Shown here: positions 44,617 to 54,451 of the stretch, in pieces
How positions within the stretch are numbered: position 1 is the stretch's first letter
Layout of the letters: every line of letters begins with the position of its first letter
DNA from: Acetatifactor sp.
Lineage (GTDB): Bacteria > Bacillota > Clostridia > Lachnospirales > Lachnospiraceae
Direction of reading: 5' to 3'
Assembly (NCBI GenBank): GCA_022511465.1
Contig: JAFLRM010000004.1
Span: 1 to 64,000, forward strand
Length of the DNA: 64,000 nt
Made by a program: the position numbers and the translations under genes
The notes under the pieces: generated by a model
Databases searched by the model: none
Told to the model about the DNA's origin: nothing
What the model saw: the letters and a program-made list of their open reading frames with translations, nothing else

Positions 44617-45423
44617 ATGATCTTAGTGATTGATGTGGGAAACACAAATTTGACATTGGGAGTGTTTGACGGGGAGCGGCTGGTTGCCACCTTTCGCTTG
44701 ACGACCAAGACACCGCGCACTTCGGACGAGTATGGAGTGACGATCACCCAACTGCTGCGCGACCGGGATATCCGCGTGGAAGAGCTTGAGGGCTCTGTCA
44801 TTGCCAGTGTGGTGCCGGATGTGATGCACGCTCTGGTGGGAGGCATTGTGCGCTATACGAACACGCAGCCTCTGATCGTGGGTCCGGGTGTAAAGACGGG
44901 CCTTCGGATCGTCACGGAGGATCCCAGAGCCATCGGTGCGGACCGCATTGTGGATGCTGTGGCAGCTTACGAGAAGTACGGCGGGCCGGTGCTGGTGCTG
45001 GATTTCGGCACTGCTACCACCTACGATCTGATCACGGAGAGGGGCGAGTTTACAGCGGGGATCACCGCCCCGGGAATCCGCATCAGCTCGGAGGCTCTGT
45101 GGAAACAGACCGCCAAACTGCCCAATATTGAGATTCGGAAACCCAAGTCGATCCTGGCGCAGGAGACCATCAGCAGTATGCAGGCGGGACTGGTGTACGG
45201 CCAGATCGGTCAGACGGAGTACATCATAGGAAAGGTAAAAGAGGAGAGTGGGCTGAAAAACCTGAAGGTGGTGGCTACCGGCGGTTTGGGACGCCTTATC
45301 GCGGACGAGACAGAGACCATAGACATATATGACAGCGCCCTGACACTGGAGGGTTTACGCATTATTTACGGGAAAAATCCGGCGCGAAGAGACGGCCGGA
45401 AGGAAGAAAAGGTTGGAGACTGA
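44617..45423 (+). CDS. coaX: Type III pantothenate kinase
   Basis: 268 residues. First step of coenzyme A synthesis. [18 protein letters not shown] is the ATP-binding start of the ASKHA fold; [16 protein letters not shown] and DFGTATTYD follow as expected for CoaX. It begins 12 bases after the previous stop. dusB follows at two bases. Confidence 0.95.
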   Translation: MILVIDVGNTNLTLGVFDGERLVATFRLTTKTPRTSDEYGVTITQLLRDRDIRVEELEGSVIASVVPDVMHALVGGIVRYTNTQPLIVGPGVKTGLRIVTEDPRAIGADRIVDAVAAYEKYGGPVLVLDFGTATTYDLITERGEFTAGITAPGIRISSEALWKQTAKLPNIEIRKPKSILAQETISSMQAGLVYGQIGQTEYIIGKVKEESGLKNLKVVATGGLGRLIADETETIDIYDSALTLEGLRIIYGKNPARRDGRKEEKVGD

Positions 45424-45425
45424 GC

Positions 45426-46394
45426 ATGAGGAAATTGCAGATTGGCAATGTGATGCTGGATAATAACGTGATCTTGGCTCCCATGGCAGGTGTGACAGAC
45501 CTGCCTTTTCGTTTGTTGTGCCGAGAGCTGGGGGCAGGAATGGTCTGCATGGAGATGGTGAGCGCTAAAGCGATCTACTACAATAACAAGAATACGGACA
45601 ATCTGATGGAGATTCACCCGGAGGAGGTACCTGCATCCCTGCAGCTTTTTGGATCTGATCCGATGATCCTTAGCGAGATGGCAAAGCGCATTGAAGAGCG
45701 CCCCTTTGCCGTGCTGGACTTTAACATGGGTTGTCCTGTCCCCAAGGTGGTAAACAACGGGGAGGGGTCGGCTTTGATGAAGAACCCTAAACTGGCAGAG
45801 CAGATACTGTCCGGCCTGGTACGGGCGACGAAAAAGCCTGTCACGGTAAAGATACGGAAGGGGTTTGACGAGACCTGTGTAAATGCCGTAGAGATTGCAA
45901 AGATTGCGGAAAATTGCGGCGTGGCGGCGATCGCTGTGCATGGGCGCACAAGAGAGCAGTACTACAGCGGACAGGCGGACTGGGACATCATCGCGCAGGT
46001 GAAGGATGCGGTCAGGATCCCCGTTATTGGCAATGGGGATGTGAACAGTCCCATACGTGCAAGGGAGATGCTGGAACAAACCGGATGTGACGGTGTGATG
46101 ATCGGCCGTGCCGCACAGGGGAATCCGTGGATATTTCGGGAGGTGGTGCAGTATCTGGAGAACAGGGAGCTGCTTAAAAAGCCGGACAACCAGGAAAAGA
46201 GTGAGCTGATCCTGCGCCATGCGGCGCTTCAACTGGAATATAAAGGAGAGTATATTGGCGTGCGGGAGATGCGCAAGCATCTGTCTTGGTATACGGTGGG
46301 AATGCCTCATTCCGCCCGATTCCGCCAGGTCATCAACTCCATGGAGAGCATGGAGGAATTGATCGCCGGTGTGGAGGAAATTTTCGGCAGATAA
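45426..46394 (+). CDS. dusB: tRNA-dihydrouridine synthase
   Basis: 322 residues. It reduces uridine in tRNA using FMN. APMAGVTDLPFR binds FMN; NMGCPVPKV contains the catalytic Cys; AIAVHGRTREQYYSG and VMIGRAAQGNPW complete the Dus pattern. The gene order with greA and lysS is conserved in Firmicutes. Confidence 0.95.
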   Translation: MRKLQIGNVMLDNNVILAPMAGVTDLPFRLLCRELGAGMVCMEMVSAKAIYYNNKNTDNLMEIHPEEVPASLQLFGSDPMILSEMAKRIEERPFAVLDFNMGCPVPKVVNNGEGSALMKNPKLAEQILSGLVRATKKPVTVKIRKGFDETCVNAVEIAKIAENCGVAAIAVHGRTREQYYSGQADWDIIAQVKDAVRIPVIGNGDVNSPIRAREMLEQTGCDGVMIGRAAQGNPWIFREVVQYLENRELLKKPDNQEKSELILRHAALQLEYKGEYIGVREMRKHLSWYTVGMPHSARFRQVINSMESMEELIAGVEEIFGR

Positions 46395-46410
46395 ACGCAT
46401 ATACTAGGGC

Positions 46411-47238
46411 ATGGAAACGATACTTTATTTTTATCAGACAAAAAATTCCACGGAGCCCGTCATATACCGGCTGCAGGACTATCAATTGGTGCGCATTGGA
46501 TTGACCGCCAAACAGGAAATGCTCCTCTCTGAGAAAAAGGAGCCGGAGGAAAAGAAATGGGAGTGGCCCTGGGAGCGCCGCCGGCGAAAACGCGAGACAG
46601 AGCTTGCCCGGAGAGAACTTCTCGGACATATTGAAAGCCTGTGGGGGACTCCTTGCGAAACCTGGTGCACCTGTGAGCCGCCCCTTGCGCTTTTTCCCGG
46701 TTGGCAGTTTACCGACTATCTGGAGGAGCGGTGGGTAGAGCGCCTGATGAGATACATTACGCATTCCCATTTCGTGGTACTGGGGAATGCGGATTGCCTG
46801 GCACAGGTACTGCCGCGATATGCGCAGCGAATGAAAAGCCTGCGTTTTGTGCTGTGCGAGAGGGAGGTCACGGAGGAACTTTTGGAGCTTCAGGAGTATC
46901 TGCTGCAGGAGTATGGCATTGCTGCTACGATCCACACACTGGCGGACAGAACCGATTATCGGAAACTTAAGATCCTGAGTGCTTATCCCTGTAATGTCCT
47001 CGATTTTTCCGGGGAGGAGAAACTGTTTTCCACCACTGTGCCGGCGGGAAGCGTCTGGCTTGACTTTACTTCTGACGAGGAGAAAAGGCGCCGCATGGAA
47101 CTGGGGAAGGGGGAAGTTCTATATGTCTCCCTGAAAAAAGAATGGAAGCAGCCACAAAAAAGTCCGGCCTACCTTGACACTGAGGGGAAAAATGGGTATA
47201 ATACACAAGTTAATGGAGAGAAAAGAAGAATAATATAA
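46411..47238 (+). CDS. Unrecognised protein between dusB and greA
   Basis: 275 residues; no named family. A basic stretch (WERRRRKRETELARRE, about 53-68) precedes a region rich in Trp and Leu. No membrane segment. The ribosome site (AGGG) is weak. The last 20 or so codons contain the complete consensus promoter of greA (47174-47202), so the C-terminal tail is shaped by that promoter and is unlikely to be functionally constrained. Proteins of this kind seem limited to Lachnospiraceae, from memory. Confidence 0.6.
   Translation: METILYFYQTKNSTEPVIYRLQDYQLVRIGLTAKQEMLLSEKKEPEEKKWEWPWERRRRKRETELARRELLGHIESLWGTPCETWCTCEPPLALFPGWQFTDYLEERWVERLMRYITHSHFVVLGNADCLAQVLPRYAQRMKSLRFVLCEREVTEELLELQEYLLQEYGIAATIHTLADRTDYRKLKILSAYPCNVLDFSGEEKLFSTTVPAGSVWLDFTSDEEKRRRMELGKGEVLYVSLKKEWKQPQKSPAYLDTEGKNGYNTQVNGEKRRII
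47174..47202 (+). promoter_or_regulatory. Consensus sigma-A promoter of greA-lysS inside the preceding gene
   Basis: TTGACA (47174-47179), exactly 17 bases, TATAAT (47197-47202): a perfect match at both hexamers, 85 bases before greA. Confidence 0.9.
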
Positions 47239-47286
47239 ACGAATAAAAGAAGAAAACGAGGAAAAAGGATAGGAAGGTGTAGCAAG

Positions 47287-47769
47287 ATGCAGGAGAAGAA
47301 AAATATCTTAACTTACGAGGGCCTCAGAAAATATGAGGATGAGTTACACGAACTGAAGGTGGTAAAGCGTCAGGAAGTAGCTCAGAAGATCAAGGAGGCC
47401 AGAGAACAGGGCGATCTGTCCGAGAATGCGGAGTACGATGCGGCGAAGGATGAGCAGCGTGACATTGAGGCAAGGATCGAGGAACTGGAGAAGATCCTGA
47501 AGAATGCCGAGGTTGTCGTGGAGGATGAAGTGGATCTGGATAACATCAACATCGGCTGCAAGGTGGTTTTGCTGGACATTGAGTACAGCGAGGAGCTGGA
47601 GTACAAGATTGTAGGTTCCACAGAGGCCAACAGCTTAAAGGGTAAGATTTCCAACGAGAGCCCTGTGGGCAAGGCGTTGATCGGACACAAGATCGGTGAT
47701 ACCGTCGAGGTGGAGACCCAGGCGGGCATTTTCGCATACAAGGTTTTGGAGATTCAAAGAAGTAATTAG
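47287..47769 (+). CDS. greA: Transcription elongation factor GreA
   Basis: 160 residues, the usual length. It rescues backtracked RNA polymerase. The N-terminal coiled coil has the acidic tip DLSENAEYDAAKDEQ that reaches the active site; the C-terminal FKBP-like domain has IGHKIGDTVEVET. It has its own perfect promoter and is 36 bases before lysS. Confidence 0.97.
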   Translation: MQEKKNILTYEGLRKYEDELHELKVVKRQEVAQKIKEAREQGDLSENAEYDAAKDEQRDIEARIEELEKILKNAEVVVEDEVDLDNINIGCKVVLLDIEYSEELEYKIVGSTEANSLKGKISNESPVGKALIGHKIGDTVEVETQAGIFAYKVLEIQRSN

Positions 47770-47805
47770 TCAGAGAAACAATCAGGGATAAGGAGAAAAG
47801 AAGTC

Positions 47806-49320
47806 GTGGCAGAGGGACAGAATCAGGATAGGAAGGCGCAGAACGGAAAAGGTCAGGAGCAGGATCTGAATCAGCTTCTAAAAGTGCGGCGTGAAAAGCT
47901 GGCAGCTTTGCAGGAGGCGGGAAAGGATCCGTTTCAGATCACCAAATATGATGTGACCCATCACAGCACCGAGATCAAAGAGAATTTTGAAAGTCTGGAG
48001 GGTCAAAGCGTCCGCATTGCCGGACGTATCATGTCCAAGCGTGTCATGGGTAAGGCATCCTTTTGCAACATTCAGGATCTGCCTGGCAATATTCAGGCTT
48101 ACGTGGCGAGAGACAGTCTGGGTGAGGAACCCTATGCGGATTTCAAGAAGCTGGATGTGGGTGACATCGTCGGCTTGGAGGGAGAGGTATTCAAGACTAA
48201 GACCGGCGAAATTTCTGTACATGCGTCGAAGATTGTGCTGTTGTCCAAGAGCCTGCAGATCTTGCCTGAGAAGTTCCATGGTCTGACCAACACGGATGTG
48301 CGTTATCGTCAGCGCTATACGGATCTGATCATGAACGGTGAGGTAAAGGATACCTTTGTGAAGCGTTCCAAGATCATCAGCGCTATCCGCCGTTATCTGG
48401 AGGATCAAGGCTTTTTGGAGGTGGAGACCCCCATGCTGGTGTCCAACGCAGGCGGCGCTGCGGCCAGACCTTTTGAGACCCATTACAACTCTCTGGACGA
48501 GGATGTGAAGCTTCGCATTTCTCTGGAGCTGTACTTAAAGAGGCTGATCGTGGGCGGTCTGGAGCGTGTGTTTGAGATCGGCCGCGTATTTCGGAATGAG
48601 GGACTGGACACCAGACACAATCCGGAATTTACCCTGATGGAGCTGTATCAGGCGTACACGGACTATTATGGAATGATGGATCTGACGGAGAATATGTTCC
48701 GTTTTGTAGCAAACGAAGTGTGCGGAACCACGCTGATCCCTTATGCGGGTGAGATGATCGACCTTGGAAAGCCTTTCGAGCGGCTGACCATGGTGGAGGC
48801 GGTGAAAAAGTACGCGGGTGTGGACTTTGACCAGATCCCCGACACGACAGCAGCCAGAAAAGTGGCGGACGAGAAGGGTGTGCACTATGAGGAGCGCCAT
48901 GTGAAAGGCGATATCCTGAACCTGTTCTTTGAGAAGTTTGTGGAAGAGCACCTGATCCAGCCCACCTTCCTGATGGATCATCCTGTAGAAGTGTCTCCTC
49001 TGACCAAGAGGAAGCCGGACAAGCCGGACTATGTGGAGCGCTTTGAGCTGTTTATCTACGGTCGGGAGATGTGCAATGCCTATTCTGAGTTAAACGATCC
49101 CATCGACCAGAGAGAGCGGTTCAAGGCACAGGAGGCGGCGTTGGCAGCAGGTGACGAGGAGGCCAACACCACGGACGAGGACTTCTTAAATGCTCTGGAG
49201 ATTGGTATGCCTCCCACGGGTGGTATCGGCTACGGCATCGACAGACTGGTGATGCTTTTGACCGACTCGCCGGCGATCAGGGATGTCTTGTTGTTCCCCA
49301 CGCTCAAGTCACTCGGCTAA
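47806..49320 (+). CDS. lysS: Lysyl-tRNA synthetase, class II
   Basis: 504 residues from a GTG start, with GGAGAAAAG before it. N-terminal OB-fold (about 60-150; [16 protein letters not shown]), then the class II core: motif 2 region [14 protein letters not shown] and motif 3 [12 protein letters not shown]. It charges tRNA-Lys. A short GAACA/TGTTC hairpin with an inner TTTGC/GCAAA stem (49356-49380) follows; no T run, so termination is uncertain. Confidence 0.97.
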   Translation: MAEGQNQDRKAQNGKGQEQDLNQLLKVRREKLAALQEAGKDPFQITKYDVTHHSTEIKENFESLEGQSVRIAGRIMSKRVMGKASFCNIQDLPGNIQAYVARDSLGEEPYADFKKLDVGDIVGLEGEVFKTKTGEISVHASKIVLLSKSLQILPEKFHGLTNTDVRYRQRYTDLIMNGEVKDTFVKRSKIISAIRRYLEDQGFLEVETPMLVSNAGGAAARPFETHYNSLDEDVKLRISLELYLKRLIVGGLERVFEIGRVFRNEGLDTRHNPEFTLMELYQAYTDYYGMMDLTENMFRFVANEVCGTTLIPYAGEMIDLGKPFERLTMVEAVKKYAGVDFDQIPDTTAARKVADEKGVHYEERHVKGDILNLFFEKFVEEHLIQPTFLMDHPVEVSPLTKRKPDKPDYVERFELFIYGREMCNAYSELNDPIDQRERFKAQEAALAAGDEEANTTDEDFLNALEIGMPPTGGIGYGIDRLVMLLTDSPAIRDVLLFPTLKSLG

Positions 49321-49355
49321 AAAAGTGCTGTAAAATCAAGGGCTTGCGGACTTTG

Positions 49356-49380
49356 GAACATCGCTTTGCAGCAAATGTTC
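49356..49380 (+). other. Bulged hairpin after lysS
   Basis: GAACA...TGTTC outer stem with TTTGC/GCAAA inner stem and a 4-base bulge. Terminator-like in place but without a T tract. Confidence 0.35.
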
Positions 49381-49532
49381 AAGTGGAAATAAGCGAATAT
49401 ACGCTAATTCAATATGCTGCACGGAATAAAGAGATCTTTTTTGAAGGAAATTTAGGAATTTATAGTTCTGATCACATTCTCCTAATATAATAAATCTTAG
49501 AGAAGGAGGAGATTGATATATTTGAAGTTGCA

Positions 49533-50933
49533 TTGAATAAGAAAATGAAAAGAGAAAGCGCAAATTCTGCCTTGCAGAACTCAGGCCGTTCTGCCAGACG
49601 GGAGAATCATACAGGGATTCCGACGCAATTAATGGAACGCATGGAGCAGAGCATAGGATTGTCTTTTGATGATGTGCGGGTGCATTATAATTCGGCTCTG
49701 CCAGCAAGGCTGGGCGCGCTGGCATATACTCAGGGGAATCAGGTGGAGATTGGCCCTGGTCAGGAGCGTCACCTGCCCCATGAGCTTGGTCATGTCGTGC
49801 AGCAGAAGCTGGGAACTGTCCGTGCCAATGCCGTACATTCCAGCGGTGTGCCAATGAACACGGATGCGGGGCTGGAACGTCAGGCAGGTGAGATTGAGGT
49901 CGGAAAACAGAACATTGCGTATAACATTTCCACGCCTCCTGACAGAAAAAGCAATCCATCAACTCCAGTGAGCCATGGTATTGTCCAGAGGGTTATAATA
50001 TTGAGGAAAGAAAAAAAACAAATAAATAAATCTTTTTGTCAGAAAAAGAATAACGCTTCATTCATGCTAGACTACTTTTGGGCTAAAGTCAAGGAATACG
50101 CTACGGGCAATAATCTGGATGCTATACAATTAGAACGAGTAATTAGAGGTATGATCAAACAGCAGAACACTGAAGAATTCGAGGATATTTCAGCGTTGAT
50201 AAAGGCTGCCCTTCCGCGTGTTCAAGCTAAAGAAGAAAAAAATAGCCAGACTAAGAACCTGATTGCTGGATTTCAATCCCTTTATGATATGTTGGAAGAA
50301 AGAATGAAAAATGATACAATTATGGAATTAATGACCAACATGGACCTGAAACAATTTGGAGAACATATGTTAGGATTCCTTAAAGAGAAAAGATTGGAGA
50401 TACCTTTGGATGAAAACGGTATAGTAATGAATTATAAGTCATCCCAAAGCAGTATTGCGGGAACTGTTACTTACGAATACAATGGAAATGGAATCCGGTT
50501 TTTTATAGAAATACACCCGAAAGGCGGCATACATTATGGTGCGTATTTTTTAATGAAGTTTTCTAGTCCTACATCAAAGTCCTCCGTGAAATATGTATTT
50601 TCTAAGCCTTCTACCTATCTTCCCAAGGGGGAACGTCGCACCCTGATATTTAGGCATAAGGATGAGCCTCTGGATTCTAAATTTATGGAAGATATGGAAA
50701 AAATAGACGTTGGGCGTAAGTCCTCTGAGAACTGCTGGCGTGGTTCGGATACCCCTAATGCAATATTAGAAATGCCCATCTGTAATATTTTTCGCATAAG
50801 GACTATGGTTGACAGGGAGATATGGTCGCCGGCTACGGTGGATTCGGTAGTTAGTCAACGGAATGAAATATGTGAAGCACGGGATAAAATGCGCACAACA
50901 CGAAAGCCGGAAATGCTTTTACCCCCCCAATAA
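49533..50933 (+). CDS. Orphan DUF4157 (eCIS-core) protein with unknown C-terminal domain
   Basis: 466 residues from TTG 49533. Residues about 30-115 are DUF4157, known from proteins near extracellular contractile injection systems: LSFDDVRVHYNS, LGALAYTQGNQVEIGPGQE, and HLPHELGHVVQQKLG with an intact HExxH metalloprotease motif. The remaining 330 or so residues match nothing I know, are AT-richer and could be a toxin or effector domain. The start is uncertain: AGGAGG at 49504-49509 is best spaced for a rare ATA at 49518, while TTG 49533 and ATG 49545 are far from it. TATAAT at 49486-49491 may be its -10. No tail, sheath or phage gene is nearby. Confidence 0.65.
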   Translation: MNKKMKRESANSALQNSGRSARRENHTGIPTQLMERMEQSIGLSFDDVRVHYNSALPARLGALAYTQGNQVEIGPGQERHLPHELGHVVQQKLGTVRANAVHSSGVPMNTDAGLERQAGEIEVGKQNIAYNISTPPDRKSNPSTPVSHGIVQRVIILRKEKKQINKSFCQKKNNASFMLDYFWAKVKEYATGNNLDAIQLERVIRGMIKQQNTEEFEDISALIKAALPRVQAKEEKNSQTKNLIAGFQSLYDMLEERMKNDTIMELMTNMDLKQFGEHMLGFLKEKRLEIPLDENGIVMNYKSSQSSIAGTVTYEYNGNGIRFFIEIHPKGGIHYGAYFLMKFSSPTSKSSVKYVFSKPSTYLPKGERRTLIFRHKDEPLDSKFMEDMEKIDVGRKSSENCWRGSDTPNAILEMPICNIFRIRTMVDREIWSPATVDSVVSQRNEICEARDKMRTTRKPEMLLPPQ

Positions 50934-51294
50934 GCGCGCCCTCTTATCATAGATGAATTCTTTATGATCGGAAAAACGTTGTCATCGAGGGTTTTGTCTT
51001 TACCTGTATCAATTTGCGAAGCAATATAGTTGAGTACAGTCGAGTATAAAGAAACGCCCGTTTTTTTGATGCTCCGCAGTATTGAAAAATAACGTGCGAT
51101 ATTATGAATGCAAAAAGAATTTTAGAACGAGAAAGGCTTCCTGTAATGGGAAGCCTTTTCTGTAATAGAAGAGTAATTATTATCATGGATAATATACCAC
51201 TTCGATACTCTTTTGATACATCATTATCCTACCATGGCAAAAGCAATTTAAAACCAGCCATGCAGGTCATGGCGTAAGAAGTGGAGGTCAAAAA
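50934..51294. other. Intergenic region with terminator, dyads and a possible relic
   Basis: 361 bases. It holds a terminator (51132-51160), the dyads ATTATC-GATAAT (51179-51193) and CCATG-CATGG (51258-51272) before the lipoprotein gene, and a minus-strand open stretch (51121 down to 50855) whose ARYFSILRSIKKTG-like start hints at a degraded transposase end. The last is weak. Confidence 0.4.
51132..51160 (+). terminator. Rho-independent terminator
   Basis: AAAGGCTTCC pairs with GGAAGCCTTT around a short loop and is followed by TTCT. It can end transcription from the DUF4157 side. Confidence 0.7.
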
Positions 51295-53508
51295 ATGAAA
51301 AAGTGGATTGCAACAGTGCTCATCACGGCTTTGACGCTGGGGGCGCTCACCGGATGCGGCAGCACAAAAGACTCTGATCCGGCACAGAAGACAAGTGAGG
51401 GGGAGTCACCGCTTCAAACGGAGCGTGGTGCCTATGTGGAGACGGAAATCTCTTTGCCCGAGGAGTGGGCGAACAAAAAAGTTGCCCAAGTGTTTACAGC
51501 GGACGACACGCTTCATCTGCTGCTTGTTGGAGAGGATGCGGGGAATGCAGTCTTTCAGGAGTGGGAGTATAACGGAGAATTTGCGGAGGTCACGGAGGAG
51601 TGGCTTCGGACACCGGAGATTCCCTATTCAGAGGGACTGGATGTAAGCCTTCTGAGAGATGGGGCAGGTAATGCTTATCTATACGCCTGCTATCTGGATG
51701 AAGCGGGCGAAAACTACAAGGGACACCTGTGGAAGGCGGAGGAGGACACGCTTACGGACATCACGCCGGAGAAATGGACGAAGCCTGACGAAGTGTACGG
51801 CTTCTATCAGATCGTCCGTAGTATGGCGGCGCTGGACAACGGCACCCTTGCGGCGCTTTACTATTCCTCGGTGGACATTTTGTCCGGAGAGGACGGCAGT
51901 GTGCAGAAGAGTATTTCCCCCGTGGCCGATTACTATGGGGAGGAGATAGTCGCGCACGGAGATAGGTTGTATCTGCTCACCACGAATGACGCGGGATATA
52001 CAAATGGTGTGGAGGCCCATCTGGCAGACCAGGAGCCGGCAGTCATCCCCTTCTCCCAGAAGAGTGGCAGTTACGTCCACTTAAGTGCCCTGTCCGACGG
52101 GAAGCTGATCGTGGTGTGCGGGGACGGGATCTTTCGGTATCAGGATGGAGCGGATGAATGGGAGAAGTTGATGGAGGGCATGGACACCTCCTTTGGATTG
52201 ACCACTACCTGGTGCAGAGGGATGACGGCACTGGAGAACGGAGAAATTTATGCGCTGTTTGGCCGGGACGAGGGCGGCATGGCGCTGTATCATTATGCCT
52301 ATGATCCGGACGCAGTGCGGCAGATGACGGAGGTTCTGACCCTGTACACGGTGGATGAGAGCTACCTTTTGCAGCAGGCGGCGATATTGTACCACAAGGA
52401 GCACCCGGAGGTGCGGATCGAGATCGATTCTGCCTACTCCCTGTCCGAGCGTTACACTCCTCATGATTATGATGCCGTCTATCAGGAGCTAAACACCTCG
52501 CTGATGGGGGAGTACACACCGGATCTCATTGTGCTGGATCACTTGAATATGGAGTCTTTTGCGGAAAAGGGAGTTCTCGTGGATATCAGCGATATTGTGA
52601 AGCCTATGGAGGAGAGCGGAGAGCTCCTGTCCAATATCACCGGAGCGTATGAGCGGGCGGACGGTGCGAGATACGCAGTGCCCCTTCAGTTTGGGATCAC
52701 CATGGCTGTGGGACGGGATATTGCCGCGGAGGATATGGGGTCACTGGAGGCGCTTGCGGCCTTTTTGTCAAAAAAGGATGAGAATTATCTGGGCGAGCAG
52801 ACCGTGTGGGAGCTGGTGGACAAATTTTACCCCTCCTTCTGCGGGGAACTGGTGGAGAACGGTCAGCTAAACAAAAAAGTTCTGTCCGAAAATCTGGAGT
52901 ACCTGAAAACCATCGCCGACAGCTGCGGCGTGGTGGAGAAGCATGGTGAGCGCGGAGGTTACGGCATGTGGGATCTGCCTTCCAGAGTAAAGCTTGCCTT
53001 CGATGATGCCGAAGGATTTAAAGGAAGTATGCAGGCGATCAGTATGGCGGAGAATATAGAGGGAGAGTTTACCGCCTTTGAGAAAACCTTTAAACCAAGC
53101 ATACAGATTGGCGTGTGTGCCAGAAGCGGGCACGCGGAAACCGCGCTGGATTTCCTGCGTTTTGCGCTGTCCCAGGAGGTTCAGGACATCGATTACCGAA
53201 GCGGCTTCCCGGTGAACGCTCATTCCCTTCAGGTACAGGCCGGGCAGGATCGCAGCGACTCAGAGGTGTATGCCAGCATCGTTATCGAGGAGGGCGTGTA
53301 TGAGGATTTTCATATCACGGACTACTCGGAGGAGTTGGCAAAGCGTCTTCTTGCGCTGTGTCAAAGGCTTGAGCGTCCAACTGTGGAAGATGAGAAGATC
53401 AAAAATGCGTTGATCGAGGCCCTGCCTGCCTATTTCAATGGCAGCAGGACTCTGGAAGAAACGGTAAATAACATCGAGGCAGGGCTTCGTATGTATCTGG
53501 CAGAGTAG
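51295..53508 (+). CDS. Large lipoprotein, extracellular solute-binding protein
   Basis: 737 residues. Signal peptide with lipobox LTGC (C21), so the protein is lipid-anchored outside the cell. About 45-345 is a beta-rich region with repeated strands (DNGTLAALYYS, DGKLIVVCGDGIFRYQ, ENGEIYALFGRD) that looks like a propeller; about 350-737 resembles family 1 (sugar-type) ABC solute-binding proteins (PDLIVLDHLNMESFAEKGVLVDI). Such two-part proteins are larger than usual binding proteins (about 450). No permease or ATPase gene is adjacent. TGGAGG precedes the ATG. Confidence 0.75.
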   Translation: MKKWIATVLITALTLGALTGCGSTKDSDPAQKTSEGESPLQTERGAYVETEISLPEEWANKKVAQVFTADDTLHLLLVGEDAGNAVFQEWEYNGEFAEVTEEWLRTPEIPYSEGLDVSLLRDGAGNAYLYACYLDEAGENYKGHLWKAEEDTLTDITPEKWTKPDEVYGFYQIVRSMAALDNGTLAALYYSSVDILSGEDGSVQKSISPVADYYGEEIVAHGDRLYLLTTNDAGYTNGVEAHLADQEPAVIPFSQKSGSYVHLSALSDGKLIVVCGDGIFRYQDGADEWEKLMEGMDTSFGLTTTWCRGMTALENGEIYALFGRDEGGMALYHYAYDPDAVRQMTEVLTLYTVDESYLLQQAAILYHKEHPEVRIEIDSAYSLSERYTPHDYDAVYQELNTSLMGEYTPDLIVLDHLNMESFAEKGVLVDISDIVKPMEESGELLSNITGAYERADGARYAVPLQFGITMAVGRDIAAEDMGSLEALAAFLSKKDENYLGEQTVWELVDKFYPSFCGELVENGQLNKKVLSENLEYLKTIADSCGVVEKHGERGGYGMWDLPSRVKLAFDDAEGFKGSMQAISMAENIEGEFTAFEKTFKPSIQIGVCARSGHAETALDFLRFALSQEVQDIDYRSGFPVNAHSLQVQAGQDRSDSEVYASIVIEEGVYEDFHITDYSEELAKRLLALCQRLERPTVEDEKIKNALIEALPAYFNGSRTLEETVNNIEAGLRMYLAE

Positions 53509-53547
53509 AGAAGGGGAGGATGATTTAAAAATTTGCGACATTTTCCC

Positions 53548-53574
53548 TAAAGTATTCCCAAAAGCCGCCGATAA
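53548..53574 (+). promoter_or_regulatory. Sigma-28 promoter of the flagellar operon
   Basis: TAAA (53548-53551), 15 bases, GCCGATAA (53567-53574): a near-perfect match to the sigma-D/sigma-28 consensus, 37 bases before flgM. Confidence 0.88.
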
Positions 53575-53610
53575 GTATTATAAGCGAATGAAAGAAAGGA
53601 GGAGTCCGAT

Positions 53611-53892
53611 ATGCGTATTGAGGCTTACACACAGGTACAACAGTTATATCAGTCCCAGAAAGTGAAGAAGAGTCAGAAGACGAGCAGCACTGTGCCCGGC
53701 GAGAAGGTACAGATACAGATCAGCAGTCTTGGAAAGGAGTTCCAGACGGCGAAAGCTGCTGTTGCAAGCGCACCCGATATTAGGGCAGAGCTGACGGCTC
53801 CTATCAAGGCGAAGATCGACAATGGTACTTATCAGGTGAGTGCGGAGAGCTTTGCTGATAAATTGTTGCAAAAATACGAAGAAATGAGGTAA
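53611..53892 (+). CDS. flgM: Anti-sigma-28 factor FlgM
   Basis: 93 residues. It holds sigma-28 until the hook is complete and FlgM is exported. A disordered, polar N-terminal half and a C-terminal sigma-binding part (PDIRAELTAPIKAKIDNGTYQ, ADKLLQKY) fit the family. GAAAGGAGG precedes the ATG. Placed behind a sigma-28 promoter, it closes a feedback loop on its own target. Confidence 0.9.
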   Translation: MRIEAYTQVQQLYQSQKVKKSQKTSSTVPGEKVQIQISSLGKEFQTAKAAVASAPDIRAELTAPIKAKIDNGTYQVSAESFADKLLQKYEEMR

Positions 53893-53897
53893 TTCGA

Positions 53898-54416
53898 GTG
53901 GCTAGTTTGATGGAGAACCTGATAGATGTATTGAACAGGGAAAGTTCGGAATACGACAAGCTGCTCGAATTATCAGAGAAGAAAACGTCGATTATTGTCA
54001 GCAGTAATTTAGAGGAATTACAGAAGATCACGGATGAGGAACAGGAATTGATCGGCAGGATCAACCACTTGGAGAAGAGCCGGGTGGAGGTCACCGAAGA
54101 TATTGCCAATGTATTGAACAAGGATGTCACTACTTTAAAGCTCACAAATCTGATCGACATGCTTTCTGCCAGACCCGCGGAAGCGGCTGCACTGGCGGAG
54201 GTGCACGACAGGCTGCGGACATCTGTTACGATGCTGCAGAGAGTCAATGAACAGAATCGGGAATTGCTCGGTAACGCGCTGGAGATGGTTGAATTTGAGA
54301 TGAACCTGATGCAGGCTGCGAAGACAGCTCCCGAGACGGCAAATTATAACAGGGGTGCATACAGCTCCAGAGATACCATGGGTGTCAACAGGAGCGGTTT
54401 TGACGCCAAACAGTAA
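53898..54416 (+). CDS. flgN: FlgN-family flagellar export chaperone
   Basis: 172 residues, GTG start with TGAGG upstream, five bases after flgM. Almost entirely helical with two coiled-coil parts (ENLIDVLNRESSEYDKLLEL; LRTSVTMLQRVNEQNRELLGNAL), as in FlgN, which escorts FlgK and FlgL to the export gate. The C-terminal 40 residues are disordered. flgK follows. Confidence 0.85.
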   Translation: MASLMENLIDVLNRESSEYDKLLELSEKKTSIIVSSNLEELQKITDEEQELIGRINHLEKSRVEVTEDIANVLNKDVTTLKLTNLIDMLSARPAEAAALAEVHDRLRTSVTMLQRVNEQNRELLGNALEMVEFEMNLMQAAKTAPETANYNRGAYSSRDTMGVNRSGFDAKQ

Positions 54417-54451
54417 TGTGTTATGCTTGTGAAATGTTGAGGTGAATGATC

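Noticed and set aside
49533..50933. Part of an extracellular contractile injection system
   Set aside because: No sheath, tube, baseplate or AAA gene lies within the window; only the DUF4157 domain points that way.
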